Source: Deltaproteobacteria bacterium
GTDB taxonomy: Bacteria > Myxococcota > Kuafuiibacteriia > Kuafuiibacteriales > Kuafuiibacteriaceae
Direction of reading: 5' to 3'
Assembly: GCA_016703535.1 (NCBI GenBank)
Contig: JADJBV010000001.1
Location: forward strand, 4,454,001-4,518,000
Length of the DNA stretch: 64,000 nt
Of this stretch, positions 42,649-50,547 are shown piece after piece. Each line of letters starts with the position of its first letter. Within the stretch, counting starts at the first letter, position 1. The translations under genes and the position numbers were made by a program. Under the pieces are notes generated by a model, which saw nothing but the letters and a program-made list of their open reading frames with translations, ran no database searches and was not told the DNA's origin.

Positions 42649-44241
42649 ATGTGGACCCGTGGGATCGGCGCCGGCTTGGGCGCGGCGTTGTTGTTGTGTC
42701 TGGTCGAGGACGTTTGGGCCTGTGGTTGTGTCGCCACCACCGACGTGGTCACGCCCACGCTCCAGGCCGGGGAGCGGATCCTCTTTGCCGTGAAGGACGG
42801 CAAGGTCACCGCGCACATCCAGATCCAGTACCAGGGGGCGGCCGAAGAGTTCGCTTGGCTGGTCCCGGTGCCCGGGGAGCCCGAAGTCCGGGTCGGGCAT
42901 GACGCGATCTTCGCCGCGCTGGAGGCCGAGACCTCCCCCACCTTTACGGTCACCCGCAACCCCGCCTTCTGTGGGGGTGAGGCCTCGGGTTGCAGCGACC
43001 AAGACCTGGCCAGCGCGGGGACCTTCGGGGGCGACGCGGGCATCAATCTCCCGCCGCCGGTGGTGGTGCGCCAAGCGACCGCCGGGCCCTACGAATACGC
43101 GGTGCTCCGGGCCGATGACGGCGCCGAGATGTTGGGTTGGCTCAACCGCAACGGCTACGTGGTCCCGGGCGGCACCGACGAAGCGGTCGCGCCCTACCTT
43201 CGGCCGGGCGCCTTTTTTTTGGCCCTCCGGCTCCGGGCCGGGGAGTCGGCCGGGAGCATCCAGCCGATCGTCGTCGAATACGCCTCCGACTTCCCGATGA
43301 TCCCGATCGTCCTCACCCGAGTCGCGGCGGTGAACGACATGGGCATCTTGGTTTGGGTCCTGGGCCGGGCAAGAGCCATCCCTCGCAACTACCACCACGT
43401 GGTGGTGGACCCTCGGGGCCTGGCCTGGAGCAACCCGGGCCCCAGTTATGTGCAGAACCTGCGGGCCTCCTTCGATCAAGCGCCGGATCACCACGCCTTC
43501 GTCACCGAGTTCGCCGGCAGCAGCGCGCCCTGGCAAGGGCGATGGCAGGCGCCCCTCGGCACCTTGGAGCGCCCGAGCTTGTCGAGCATCGACGATCGAG
43601 ACCGGCTGCTTTCGGTGCTGCGGCAAAAGGCCGACTGGGCCCTGGTTGCGCCGGTGCTGGAGACCTTCTTCCCCTACCCGCCGGCGCTGGCGGCCCGAGG
43701 CATTGACCGGGCCGCGTACCTCGATGGGTTGGACCGCTACGTCGCCGAGACCCCGCTCCCCGAGACCTTCGACGCCACGCCGATCGTCGACGCCCTCTAC
43801 GAGCGGGTGGTGGCCCCCTTGACCGAGTTGGATGGCCTCTTCAGCGAGCTGTTCTACCTCACCCGGCTCTACACCGAACTTTCGCCCGAGGAGATGACCG
43901 AAGATCCGGTCTTCGCCTTCAACTCTCAGCTACCGACGGTGGCCCTGAACCAGTCGGCCACCCTCAACGCCACCTGCGAAGGCACCACCGAGACCCTGGT
44001 GGCGGGCCAGACGTACACCGGCGACGGCCAAATGGTGCGGGCCCACATCGAGGTGCTGCGCGAAGAGGGTGCGCCTGAGATCGTGCAGCGTGGAGAGGTC
44101 GGGGCCGCCACCCTCACCCCCCGGGGCGAAGGGTGCTCCGACGCCCGAGGCCCCCGCGCCTTGACCGGGTCGACGACGGCGGTGCTCCTGACCTTCGCCG
44201 CGGCCTGGCTGGGGCGGCGCCGACGAGCTGCGCGGGCCTGA
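42649..44241 (+). CDS. DUF2330 surface protein with MYXO-CTERM-like tail
   Basis: The product has 530 residues, with GGGAGGGG before the ATG. A signal peptide ends near VWACGCVATTD. The body shows the DUF2330 features (AAEEFAWLVPVPGEPEV, CGGEASGCSD, FDATPIVDALYERVVAPLTELDGLF). The last 35 residues, ending RRRRAARA after a Cys (EGCSDARGPRALTGSTTAVLLTFAAAWLG), look like MYXO-CTERM: an invariant cysteine, a hydrophobic segment and a basic end. This sorts proteins to the myxobacterial surface. Function of DUF2330 is unknown. Confidence 0.82.
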   Translation: MWTRGIGAGLGAALLLCLVEDVWACGCVATTDVVTPTLQAGERILFAVKDGKVTAHIQIQYQGAAEEFAWLVPVPGEPEVRVGHDAIFAALEAETSPTFTVTRNPAFCGGEASGCSDQDLASAGTFGGDAGINLPPPVVVRQATAGPYEYAVLRADDGAEMLGWLNRNGYVVPGGTDEAVAPYLRPGAFFLALRLRAGESAGSIQPIVVEYASDFPMIPIVLTRVAAVNDMGILVWVLGRARAIPRNYHHVVVDPRGLAWSNPGPSYVQNLRASFDQAPDHHAFVTEFAGSSAPWQGRWQAPLGTLERPSLSSIDDRDRLLSVLRQKADWALVAPVLETFFPYPPALAARGIDRAAYLDGLDRYVAETPLPETFDATPIVDALYERVVAPLTELDGLFSELFYLTRLYTELSPEEMTEDPVFAFNSQLPTVALNQSATLNATCEGTTETLVAGQTYTGDGQMVRAHIEVLREEGAPEIVQRGEVGAATLTPRGEGCSDARGPRALTGSTTAVLLTFAAAWLGRRRRAARA

Positions 44242-44247
44242 AGCGGC

Positions 44248-44685
44248 TCAGCCCCGGTGCGCCAAGGTGAGCGCGGGATCGGCCGCGGCGGCGGAGCCGG
44301 TGGCCCGGGACTCGGCGTAGAGGATCCGAGCCCAGGCCGTCAGCAGCCCCACCGAGCCGGTGGCATAGACCAACACTAGCCAGGGCCAGGGGCTCAACCC
44401 CAAGCGCCGCAGCCGCGGGACCAGGAAGCTCCAAGCGATCGAGCCGGCCAACAAAAGGTCGATCCAGATCTGGTTGCCCCAAAGATCCTGCACGTGGTCG
44501 GTCCAAAAGCCGAGGGGCCCCTCCTGCACCACGGTGATCACCGAAAAGCCAAAAAAACCTAGGGCTGCAGCGAGGGGGCCCCCCCAAGCCTTGAGGCCCG
44601 GGGGACTCCGGCGGCCGGCTTGGGCCGAGGTGAAGATGATGAAGCCGATGACGGCGACGGTGGCGATCAGGTTTGGTGTCGACAT
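44248..44685 (-). CDS. Small membrane protein, partner of an XRE-MmyB regulator (module 2)
   Basis: The product has 145 residues. ATG 44685 is selected because GAGGAG lies just upstream; the longer frame has no such signal. There are four membrane segments. The last two carry IDLLLAGSIAWSFLVP then LRRLGLSPWPWLVLVYATGSVGLL, matching the membrane protein of module 1 (28491-28799). It is divergent from the second XRE-MmyB gene, 118 bp away. Role unknown; probably membrane-sensing or lipid-related, controlled by its neighbour. Confidence 0.75.
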   Translation of the reverse strand: MSTPNLIATVAVIGFIIFTSAQAGRRSPPGLKAWGGPLAAALGFFGFSVITVVQEGPLGFWTDHVQDLWGNQIWIDLLLAGSIAWSFLVPRLRRLGLSPWPWLVLVYATGSVGLLTAWARILYAESRATGSAAAADPALTLAHRG

Positions 44686-44803
44686 GTACTCCTCGGGGCC
44701 AGGCGCCCTTTGCTGCGTGGAGGTTGAGGCCTCGCCGCGGGGTGGGGCAATAACGTCGAAGGTAATGGCCGCCGGCCTCAAAGCCCCGGTATCCTGAGGG
44801 GCC

Positions 44804-45583
44804 ATGGACTTCGGCCGCCTGCTGCGGGCCCACCGTCAGGCCCGGGGACTGAGTCAACTCGCCCTCGGATTGGAGGCCGAGGTGTCGACCCGACACCTGA
44901 GCTTCCTCGAGTCGGACCGGGCCCGACCCACCCGAGAGATGGTGTTGCGGCTGGCCGAGGCCCTGCAAGTTCCCTTGCGAGCCCGGAACGACCTGTTGAT
45001 CGGCGCCGGCTTGGCCCCGGAGTTCAAGGAGACCCCCCTCGAGTCGCCGGATCTCAGCGATATGCGGGCCCTGCTCGAGCTCTTGATCCGGCGCAACCAA
45101 CCTTACCCGGCGATGGTCATCGATCGGCGCTGGGACCTGGTGATGGCCAACCAAGCCTACGCAGCGATCATCGGCGCTCAGATCGGCCAGGAGCTCCCGG
45201 CCTATCAGCTCCTGCCACCGTCAAAACGCCCGAACATCTTGGCCCTGTTCTTCGACCCGGCGGGCTTTCGCCCCCTGGTGGCGAACTGGGAGGAGGTGGC
45301 GAGGGAGTTGGTGCCCCGCCTCCGCCTCGAGAGTGCGCAGGCCGATCCGGAGGTCAACTCGGTCCTGGATCCGATCTTGGCCCGCTCGGATCTCCCGAAG
45401 CCCATCACCCCCGGCCCGCCACGCCTGATGATCCCGCTGCGGCTCCACACGCCCCGAGGGACCTGCGCCTTCTTCACGACCCTCTCCACGTTGGGGACCC
45501 CTCAGGATGTGACCTTGGCCGAGCTGCGGATCGAGTGCTTCCACCCCGCCGACGAAGAGACGGTGCGGGCCTGGTCGTGGTAA
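44804..45583 (+). CDS. XRE family regulator with MmyB-type ligand domain (module 2)
   Basis: The product has 259 residues. Residues 3-60 (FGRLLRAHRQARGLSQLALGLEAEVSTRHLSFLESDRARPTREMVLRLAEALQVPLRARNDLL) form the helix-turn-helix, and residues 95-250 the MmyB-like domain (PAMVIDRRWDLVMANQAYAAIIG, FDPAGFRPLVANWEEVARELVPRLRLE). It is a clear paralogue of 28864-29718. The CDS contains a dispersed palindrome copy at 44965. No palindrome like that of module 1 is visible before it. A 52-residue ORF follows after nine bases. Confidence 0.9.
   Translation: MDFGRLLRAHRQARGLSQLALGLEAEVSTRHLSFLESDRARPTREMVLRLAEALQVPLRARNDLLIGAGLAPEFKETPLESPDLSDMRALLELLIRRNQPYPAMVIDRRWDLVMANQAYAAIIGAQIGQELPAYQLLPPSKRPNILALFFDPAGFRPLVANWEEVARELVPRLRLESAQADPEVNSVLDPILARSDLPKPITPGPPRLMIPLRLHTPRGTCAFFTTLSTLGTPQDVTLAELRIECFHPADEETVRAWSW
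44965..44978. repeat. Dispersed palindrome copy 7 (centre TTCC)
   Basis: GCAAG-TTCC-CTTGC in the second XRE-MmyB gene, read as Leu-Gln-Val-Pro-Leu-Arg at the end of the helix-turn-helix. Confidence 0.8.
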
Positions 45584-45592
45584 CTTCGGCGG

Positions 45593-45751
45593 GTGACTCT
45601 GGGGTGGAAGACGGCCCTGGTCGCGGCGATGGCCGTGTCCCTTTTTCTCTTGAAGTTGTGGGTCAAGCGGACCCCCAGCCCCAAACCTGGGCGTCGACGT
45701 TGGGTGGTGGAGCAATCGGCCCCACCCCGCGACGAGCCTCCAGCGCCGTGA
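45593..45751 (+). CDS. Small single-pass membrane protein, 52 residues
   Basis: A short frame starts at GTG 45593, nine bases after the XRE stop, and ends 13 bases before gatB. The product has one good membrane helix (KTALVAAMAVSLFLLKLWV), then a basic stretch (KPGRRRW) and a proline-rich tail (SAPPRDEPPAP). Third positions are mostly G/C, as in real genes nearby. It would fit between the flanking genes as part of a single transcript. I know no homologue; the call rests on composition, hydropathy and spacing. Confidence 0.45.
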   Translation: MTLGWKTALVAAMAVSLFLLKLWVKRTPSPKPGRRRWVVEQSAPPRDEPPAP

Positions 45752-45764
45752 TAGACCTCGGTGG

Positions 45765-47231
45765 ATGAGCGCGCCCAGCAGCTTGGCCGAAGCTCTCCTG
45801 CACTACGAGGTGGTGATCGGCCTCGAGGTCCACGCCCAGCTCAAGACCCAAAGTAAGCTCTTTTCGCCGGCGGCCAACGTCTACGATCCGGATCACCCGA
45901 ACGCCCACGTGACGCCTTATTGCCTGGGCCTGCCAGGGGTGTTGCCGGTGCTGAACCAAGCCGTGGTCGAGATGGCGGTGCGGGCCGGCCTGGCCCTGAG
46001 TTGCCAGATCCGGGAACGGAGCGTCTGGTCCAGGAAACAGTACTTTTATCCGGACCTGCCCAAGGGCTACCAGATCTCTCAGTACGATCAGCCGATCTGC
46101 GAACACGGCCACCTCCAGATCCAAGGTGACGACGGCCAACCAAGGCCCATTGGCATCACCCGAATCCACATCGAAGAAGACGCGGGCAAAAGTGTACACG
46201 TGGAGGGCGCGCCGTTTTCCTTGGTCGACTACAACCGAGCCGGCGTGCCCTTGATCGAGATCGTCAGCGAACCGGATCTGCGGAGCGCTCAAGAGGCCTC
46301 CCGGTACCTGAAGGCGCTGCGGGCGGTGCTGATGACCTTGGAGGTCTGCGACGGCAACATGGAGGAGGGTTCGTTCCGCTGCGACGCCAACGTCTCGATC
46401 CGCCCTCGAGGCACCCTCCCCTTCGGGACCCGCTGCGAGCTGAAGAACATCAACTCCTTCCGCTTCGTGGAGCAGGCGATCGAGTTCGAGATCGTGCGGC
46501 ACGCCCGGGTCTTGTCCGAAGGCGGAAAGATCGAGCTCGAGACCCGGCTCTTCGACAGCGCAAAAAAAGAGACCCGGTCGATGCGGTCCAAAGAGGAGGC
46601 CCACGACTACCGTTATTTCCCGGATCCCGATCTTCCTCCGCTCCAACTCCCGGCGGGCCTGGTGGCCCGACTGCAAGCGGACTTGCCGGAGCTGCCGGCC
46701 AAGAAGTTGGAGCGTTACCTCTCCCTCGGGGTGCCCGAAGAAGCGGCCCAGACCTTCGTGGAGGAACGAGACGTCGCCCTCTTCTTCGATCAGGCCTTGG
46801 TGGCCCGGCCCGAGGTGGCGGTGGGCCTCTCCCACCTGATCAAGGGTGAGGTGTTGCGGGAGCTCAAAGATCAACCGGCGGCGATCCGCGACGCCAAACT
46901 CAAGCCCGCCGACCTGGCAGAGCTGGTGGCGTTGCGGGAGGCCGATCGGATCTCCTCGACCCAACAAAAGAAGTTGCTCCAGGGCCTCTGGCGCGGTGAA
47001 CCGCTGGCCCAACTGCTGGCCGCCGAAGGGAGCCAGATCGATGACGAGGCGGCGCTCCAAGCGATCGTCGACGAGGTGATCGCCGGAGCCCCGGCCGAGG
47101 TCGAGAAGTTCCGCTCCGGCAAGACCCAGGTGATGGGCTTTTTGGTGGGCCAGGCCATGAAAAAGTCTGGCGGCAAGGCCAAACCACCCCTTCTCAAGGC
47201 GCTGTTCGAGAAGAAGTTGAACGGAGGTTAG
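45765..47231 (+). CDS. gatB: Asp-tRNA(Asn)/Glu-tRNA(Gln) amidotransferase subunit B
   Basis: The product has 488 residues. The start is textbook (YEVVIGLEVHAQLKTQSKLFSPA), followed by NPNAHVTPYCLGLPGVLPVLNQ-like wording, RKQYFYPDLPKGYQISQYDQPIC, RIHIEEDAGKSVH, DYNRAGVPLIEIVSEPD and CDGNMEEGSFRCDANVSIRP. The C-terminal YqeY-like tail domain ends in GFLVGQAMKKSGGKAKPP. With GatA and GatC, which are not in this window, it converts mischarged Glu-tRNA(Gln) or Asp-tRNA(Asn) to the amide. A dispersed palindrome copy lies at 46673. Confidence 0.97.
   Translation: MSAPSSLAEALLHYEVVIGLEVHAQLKTQSKLFSPAANVYDPDHPNAHVTPYCLGLPGVLPVLNQAVVEMAVRAGLALSCQIRERSVWSRKQYFYPDLPKGYQISQYDQPICEHGHLQIQGDDGQPRPIGITRIHIEEDAGKSVHVEGAPFSLVDYNRAGVPLIEIVSEPDLRSAQEASRYLKALRAVLMTLEVCDGNMEEGSFRCDANVSIRPRGTLPFGTRCELKNINSFRFVEQAIEFEIVRHARVLSEGGKIELETRLFDSAKKETRSMRSKEEAHDYRYFPDPDLPPLQLPAGLVARLQADLPELPAKKLERYLSLGVPEEAAQTFVEERDVALFFDQALVARPEVAVGLSHLIKGEVLRELKDQPAAIRDAKLKPADLAELVALREADRISSTQQKKLLQGLWRGEPLAQLLAAEGSQIDDEAALQAIVDEVIAGAPAEVEKFRSGKTQVMGFLVGQAMKKSGGKAKPPLLKALFEKKLNGG
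46673..46686. repeat. Dispersed palindrome copy 8 (centre CGGA)
   Basis: GCAAG-CGGA-CTTGC inside gatB, read as Leu-Gln-Ala-Asp-Leu-Pro. Confidence 0.8.
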
Positions 47232-47238
47232 GGCGCGG

Positions 47239-47610
47239 CTAGGTGCCCAGGATCCGTCGGTAGTGGATCCACAAGCCGTTGAAGGCCACGAAGATCCCCA
47301 AAAATCCCCAGCCCAGGAGCGGTCCGCCTTGGAGCATCGAGACCAAGATCCCGAGGGAGGCGGTGCCCGACCAGATGATCTTCAGGTTGAGCATGGCCCG
47401 AAAGACCTCGGCGCTTTCTTGTCGGCCGAGGAGGGACTGGACGCCGATCCCCATCAAGGCTGCCCCCACCAAACGGGCGCTGATCGGATCCACCGCGGGC
47501 CACCCCAACCCGCCCAAAAAAGTCACGGGGGCGAGGAGGAGCGGCAACGCGAAGATCAGGTCAGCGACGAAGTGGACCACGAACCAGGTCCGGAGGGCGG
47601 GAGGAACCAC
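47239..47610 (-). CDS. Small membrane protein (DUF4345-like)
   Basis: The product has 123 residues and four membrane helices (WFVVHFVADLIFALPLLLAP, ARLVGAALMGIGVQSLLG, IIWSGTASLGILVSML, WGFLGIFVAFNGLWIHY). The pattern of an Arg-Leu pair (SARLVGAALMGIG) and an Asn-containing last helix is seen in DUF4345-type and related four-helix proteins of unknown function. It is convergent with gatB, seven bases apart, and divergent from mtnA. Confidence 0.6.
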   Translation of the reverse strand: MVPPALRTWFVVHFVADLIFALPLLLAPVTFLGGLGWPAVDPISARLVGAALMGIGVQSLLGRQESAEVFRAMLNLKIIWSGTASLGILVSMLQGGPLLGWGFLGIFVAFNGLWIHYRRILGT

Positions 47611-47667
47611 CGGCGCAGGTTAACCGGCCCGGGGCCCGGATGCACTCGACCATGGACCCGCCGTCGC

Positions 47668-47685
47668 CCCAGCGTTAACGCTGGG
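47668..47685. promoter_or_regulatory. 18-bp perfect palindrome just before the mtnA start codon
   Basis: CCCAGCGTTAACGCTGGG lies two bases before the ATG of mtnA (47688). It covers the place where a ribosome-binding site should be, and none is visible otherwise. As DNA it could be an operator; as RNA it would fold into a hairpin over the start. Confidence 0.6.
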
Positions 47686-47687
47686 CC

Positions 47688-48683
47688 ATGAGCTTTCGTG
47701 CGGTCGACTACCGGCCCGGGGTGTTGCTGCTCTTGGATCAAACCCGGCTCCCCACGGTCGAGACCTACCTGGAGTTGCGAGACGTCGAAGCGATCGCCGT
47801 GGCCATCGAACAGCTGGTGGTCCGAGGGGCCCCGGCCATCGGGGTGGCGGCCGCCTACGGCATCGCGGTGGCGGCCCATCGGGGATTGGACCTGGCGACG
47901 GCCGATGCCCGCTTGCGGCGCACCCGACCGACGGCGGTCAACTTGATGTGGGCCCTGGATCGCATGGCCCTCGCGGCCACCCTGGATCCGAGCCCTCAGG
48001 CCTTGGACCAAGCGGCCCAGCGGATCTTCGACGAAGACGCGGCGGCCTGCGCGCGAATCGGCGAGCTGGGCGCCGAGTTGATCCCGGACGGAGCCACCAT
48101 CTTGACCCACTGCAATGCAGGTGCACTTGCAACATCATTGCATGGAACGGCCCTGGCGGTGGTCCGGGCCGCCCACGCCCAAAAGAAGCGGATCCGGGTC
48201 TTCGCCGACGAAACTCGCCCGGTCTTGCAAGGGGCCCGGCTGACCGCCTGGGAGCTGCACCGGGACGGCATCGACGTGACGGTGATCCCCGACGGCGCGG
48301 TCGCCCATTTCCTCGGCTTGGACATGATCGATCTGGCGATCGTCGGCGCCGATCGGATCGCCAAAAACGGCGACGTCGCCAACAAGATCGGCACCCGGGG
48401 GGTCGCTTGCCTCTGCCGGGCCCACGGCCGCCCCTTCTACGTCGCCGCCCCTTGGTCGACGGTGGATCTCACAAAAAAAAGCGGGACCGAGATCCCGATC
48501 GAGATGCGAGATCCCAAGGAGGTCACCGAACTCAAAGGGGTGGCCCTCTGCCCGCCCGGAGTTTTGGCCTTGAACCCGGCCTTCGACGTCACGCCCGCCG
48601 CCTGGGTCTCCGACCTCATCACCGAACGGGGTCGAACCGGTCAGCCGGTGGGCCTGGGCCTGGCCAAACTCAGCGGCGCTTGA
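47688..48683 (+). CDS. mtnA: S-methyl-5-thioribose-1-phosphate isomerase
   Basis: The product has 331 residues. It has the family blocks VRGAPAIGVAAAYGIAVAA, RPTAVNLMWALDRM, THCNAGALAT (catalytic Cys), VFADETRPVLQGARLTAWEL, IVGADRIAKNGDVANKIGT (catalytic Asp) and PFYVAAPWSTVDL. It converts methylthioribose-1-phosphate to methylthioribulose-1-phosphate in methionine salvage; related proteins are eIF2B-like. No other salvage gene is nearby. About 12 codons over the Cys loop (48113-48148) end mostly in A or T, unlike the rest of the gene, and the start codon is overhung by an 18-bp palindrome. Its 3' end overlaps the convergent P450 gene. Confidence 0.95.
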   Translation: MSFRAVDYRPGVLLLLDQTRLPTVETYLELRDVEAIAVAIEQLVVRGAPAIGVAAAYGIAVAAHRGLDLATADARLRRTRPTAVNLMWALDRMALAATLDPSPQALDQAAQRIFDEDAAACARIGELGAELIPDGATILTHCNAGALATSLHGTALAVVRAAHAQKKRIRVFADETRPVLQGARLTAWELHRDGIDVTVIPDGAVAHFLGLDMIDLAIVGADRIAKNGDVANKIGTRGVACLCRAHGRPFYVAAPWSTVDLTKKSGTEIPIEMRDPKEVTELKGVALCPPGVLALNPAFDVTPAAWVSDLITERGRTGQPVGLGLAKLSGA

Positions 48684-50031
48684 GCGTCATCTTCAGGCCG
48701 TGCCGGGGCCGTAGGGTGATGCTGGGCTCCAACTCCACCTGGACCTGGGGCGCCAAATCCAAGGCGTAACGCCGGTGGATCGCCGCCAACAGCAGCCTGG
48801 CCTCCATCATGGCGAAGCCGTTGCCGATGCAGACCCGGGGCCCCATGGCGAAGGGGAAGTAGCTGTATTTGCCGATCGCCGCTTCGGCCTCGCCCAAAAA
48901 CCGCTCCGGACGAAACTCGAGGGGCGCCTCGAAAAAACGCGAATCCCGATGATGGGTCCAAGGCGAGATAAAACACATCGCGCCAGCCGGGATGGAGACC
49001 CCGTCGATGACATCGGCCTCGGTCGCGGAGCGGGCGATGATCCAGACCGGCGGATAAAGGCGCATCGACTCCTTGATCACCGCCTCGGTGTAAGGGAGGC
49101 GGGCCAACTCCGAGACTCCGAGGGGGCCCGGGCCCAAGGTGGAGACCTCCTCAAACAAACGCGCCGACACCTTTGGGTGTTGGGCCAGGAGGTAGAAGGT
49201 CCAGTTGAGGGCGTTGGCGGTGGTCTCATGCCCCGCCAGGATCATGGTCATGACCTCGTCCCGAAGCTGGAGATCGGTCATGCCCTCGCCGGTCTCTTCG
49301 TCTTTGGTCTCGATCAACATCGAGAGCAGATCGGGCTTGGGAGGCAACTTGCCGGCTCGGCGTTCTTGGATGATCCCGTAGACCAGCCGATCCAGCTCGG
49401 CCCGGGCCGACAAAAAAGCCCGGTTTTTAGGGGTCGGAAAGCCCAGGGGCAACATCAGCGGGTGGGTCAGCCGGTAGACGGTCTGCCGCAACATCACCGT
49501 CACCGCCTGCCCCACCGCGTCGGACTCGTCCGAAAGATCGGCGCTCATCAGGCAACGCCCGACGATGGTCAAGGTCAGGGTCATCAACGCCCGGTCGAGA
49601 TCCAAAGTGGCGGGGGCCTCCCGATCCCAACGGGCCAACATCCCCTCGGTCTCTTCGCTCATCACCTCGCCAAAGTGGGCGATGCGACCGTGCTGGAAGG
49701 CCGGCTGAGCGATCCGCCGTTGCCGCCGCCAAAACTCACCTTCGCTGGTGACCAAGCCCTGGCCCAAGACCATGCGGAGCAGTTGGTAGCCTCGGGTCTG
49801 TTTGCCGTAGTTCCGATAGTGATCCACGAAGATGTGTTTGGCGTGGTTCGGGTGATTGAAGACAAAGGCGGTTCGAGCCGGGAACTTGAGCTCGACGATG
49901 TCGCCGAGCCGCACCGCCCGCTCGAAGAAGGCGATCATGTCGCGCCGCACCTCGAGCAGGGAACCGACCACCGGCAAGCCCGGGTACACCGGAGCCTTTC
50001 GGGGCGGACGCGAGTGAGGCACGGCGACCAT
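48670..50031 (-). CDS. Cytochrome P450 (CYP102/CYP110-like)
   Basis: The product has 453 residues. The I-helix oxygen-activation motif is AGHETTAN (near 262), the ExxR is KESMR (near 318) and the haem loop is FPFAMGPRVCIGNGFA (near 395), with Cys as the iron ligand. The overall wording (GLPVVGSLLEVRRDMIAFFERAV, ALNWTFYLLAQHP) resembles fatty-acid and terpenoid P450s such as CYP110 and CYP102-like forms. It has no fused reductase. It begins eight bases after the second TolR-like gene on the same strand, so it may be co-transcribed with the motor genes, which is odd. Confidence 0.95.
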   Translation of the reverse strand: MVAVPHSRPPRKAPVYPGLPVVGSLLEVRRDMIAFFERAVRLGDIVELKFPARTAFVFNHPNHAKHIFVDHYRNYGKQTRGYQLLRMVLGQGLVTSEGEFWRRQRRIAQPAFQHGRIAHFGEVMSEETEGMLARWDREAPATLDLDRALMTLTLTIVGRCLMSADLSDESDAVGQAVTVMLRQTVYRLTHPLMLPLGFPTPKNRAFLSARAELDRLVYGIIQERRAGKLPPKPDLLSMLIETKDEETGEGMTDLQLRDEVMTMILAGHETTANALNWTFYLLAQHPKVSARLFEEVSTLGPGPLGVSELARLPYTEAVIKESMRLYPPVWIIARSATEADVIDGVSIPAGAMCFISPWTHHRDSRFFEAPLEFRPERFLGEAEAAIGKYSYFPFAMGPRVCIGNGFAMMEARLLLAAIHRRYALDLAPQVQVELEPSITLRPRHGLKMTLKRR

Positions 50032-50039
50032 GCCGCAGC

Positions 50040-50543
50040 CTACTTCTTGGAGACGGCGTAGCGGAACTTGGTGAAGCCGACCCGGGCACAGGTCTTCATG
50101 ACCCGGTCAATGACCGCGTAGCGGAGGCGCTTGTCGGCGATGAACAACACCACCTCGTCCTCTTCCTTGGGCTTCTCGTTTTTGGCGAGGCGCTGGGCCT
50201 TGATCCGCTTCAGGGTCTCTTCCAGCTTGGGGAGAAAACGCTCCGAGTCCAGGCCGGTCAGCTCGCCGTTGTTGAGCTTCAGGATCGGCTCGTCTTCGAC
50301 GAACATCTCCTCCATCCCGACCGCCACCGAAATCGACATCTTCAAGGTCATCTCGGAGGTCGACGACGGCAAGGTCACCTTGCTCGCCGAGGTGAGCTCC
50401 AAGGTCTGGGCGCCGAAGCTGGCCATCAGGAAGAAGATGATGTTGGACAAGATGTCCATCAACGCGGTCAGGTTGAAGCTGGTCGGGTTGGTGTCGCCCT
50501 CTTCTTTGGCGAAGGGCCCGCGCTTCTTCTTGCGGCGACTCAT
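50040..50543 (-). CDS. ExbD/TolR family protein (second of two)
   Basis: The product has 167 residues. A basic N-terminus leads to one membrane helix that carries the essential Asp (FNLTALMDILSNIIFFLMASF), followed by a periplasmic domain that ends in RYAVIDRVMKTCARVGFTKFRYAV, the usual TolR/ExbD end. Together with the TolQ-like and first TolR-like proteins it forms a proton-driven stator. An unusual basic and acidic segment (residues 115-135) is inserted. It starts four bases after the first TolR-like gene. Confidence 0.9.
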   Translation of the reverse strand: MSRRKKKRGPFAKEEGDTNPTSFNLTALMDILSNIIFFLMASFGAQTLELTSASKVTLPSSTSEMTLKMSISVAVGMEEMFVEDEPILKLNNGELTGLDSERFLPKLEETLKRIKAQRLAKNEKPKEEDEVVLFIADKRLRYAVIDRVMKTCARVGFTKFRYAVSKK

Positions 50544-50547
50544 CGCT

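Noticed and set aside
36538..50031. A biosynthetic gene cluster (phosphopantetheinyl transferase, desaturase, hydrolase, P450, acyl-CoA dehydrogenase)
   Set aside because: There is no polyketide or peptide synthase, the genes face different ways, and housekeeping genes such as gatB and mtnA lie between them.
50369..50383. Possible tenth copy of the dispersed palindrome
   Set aside because: The arms match but the gap is five bases, so it was not counted. The same holds for 29831-29841 (gap of one) and 48117-48130 (one arm has a mismatch).
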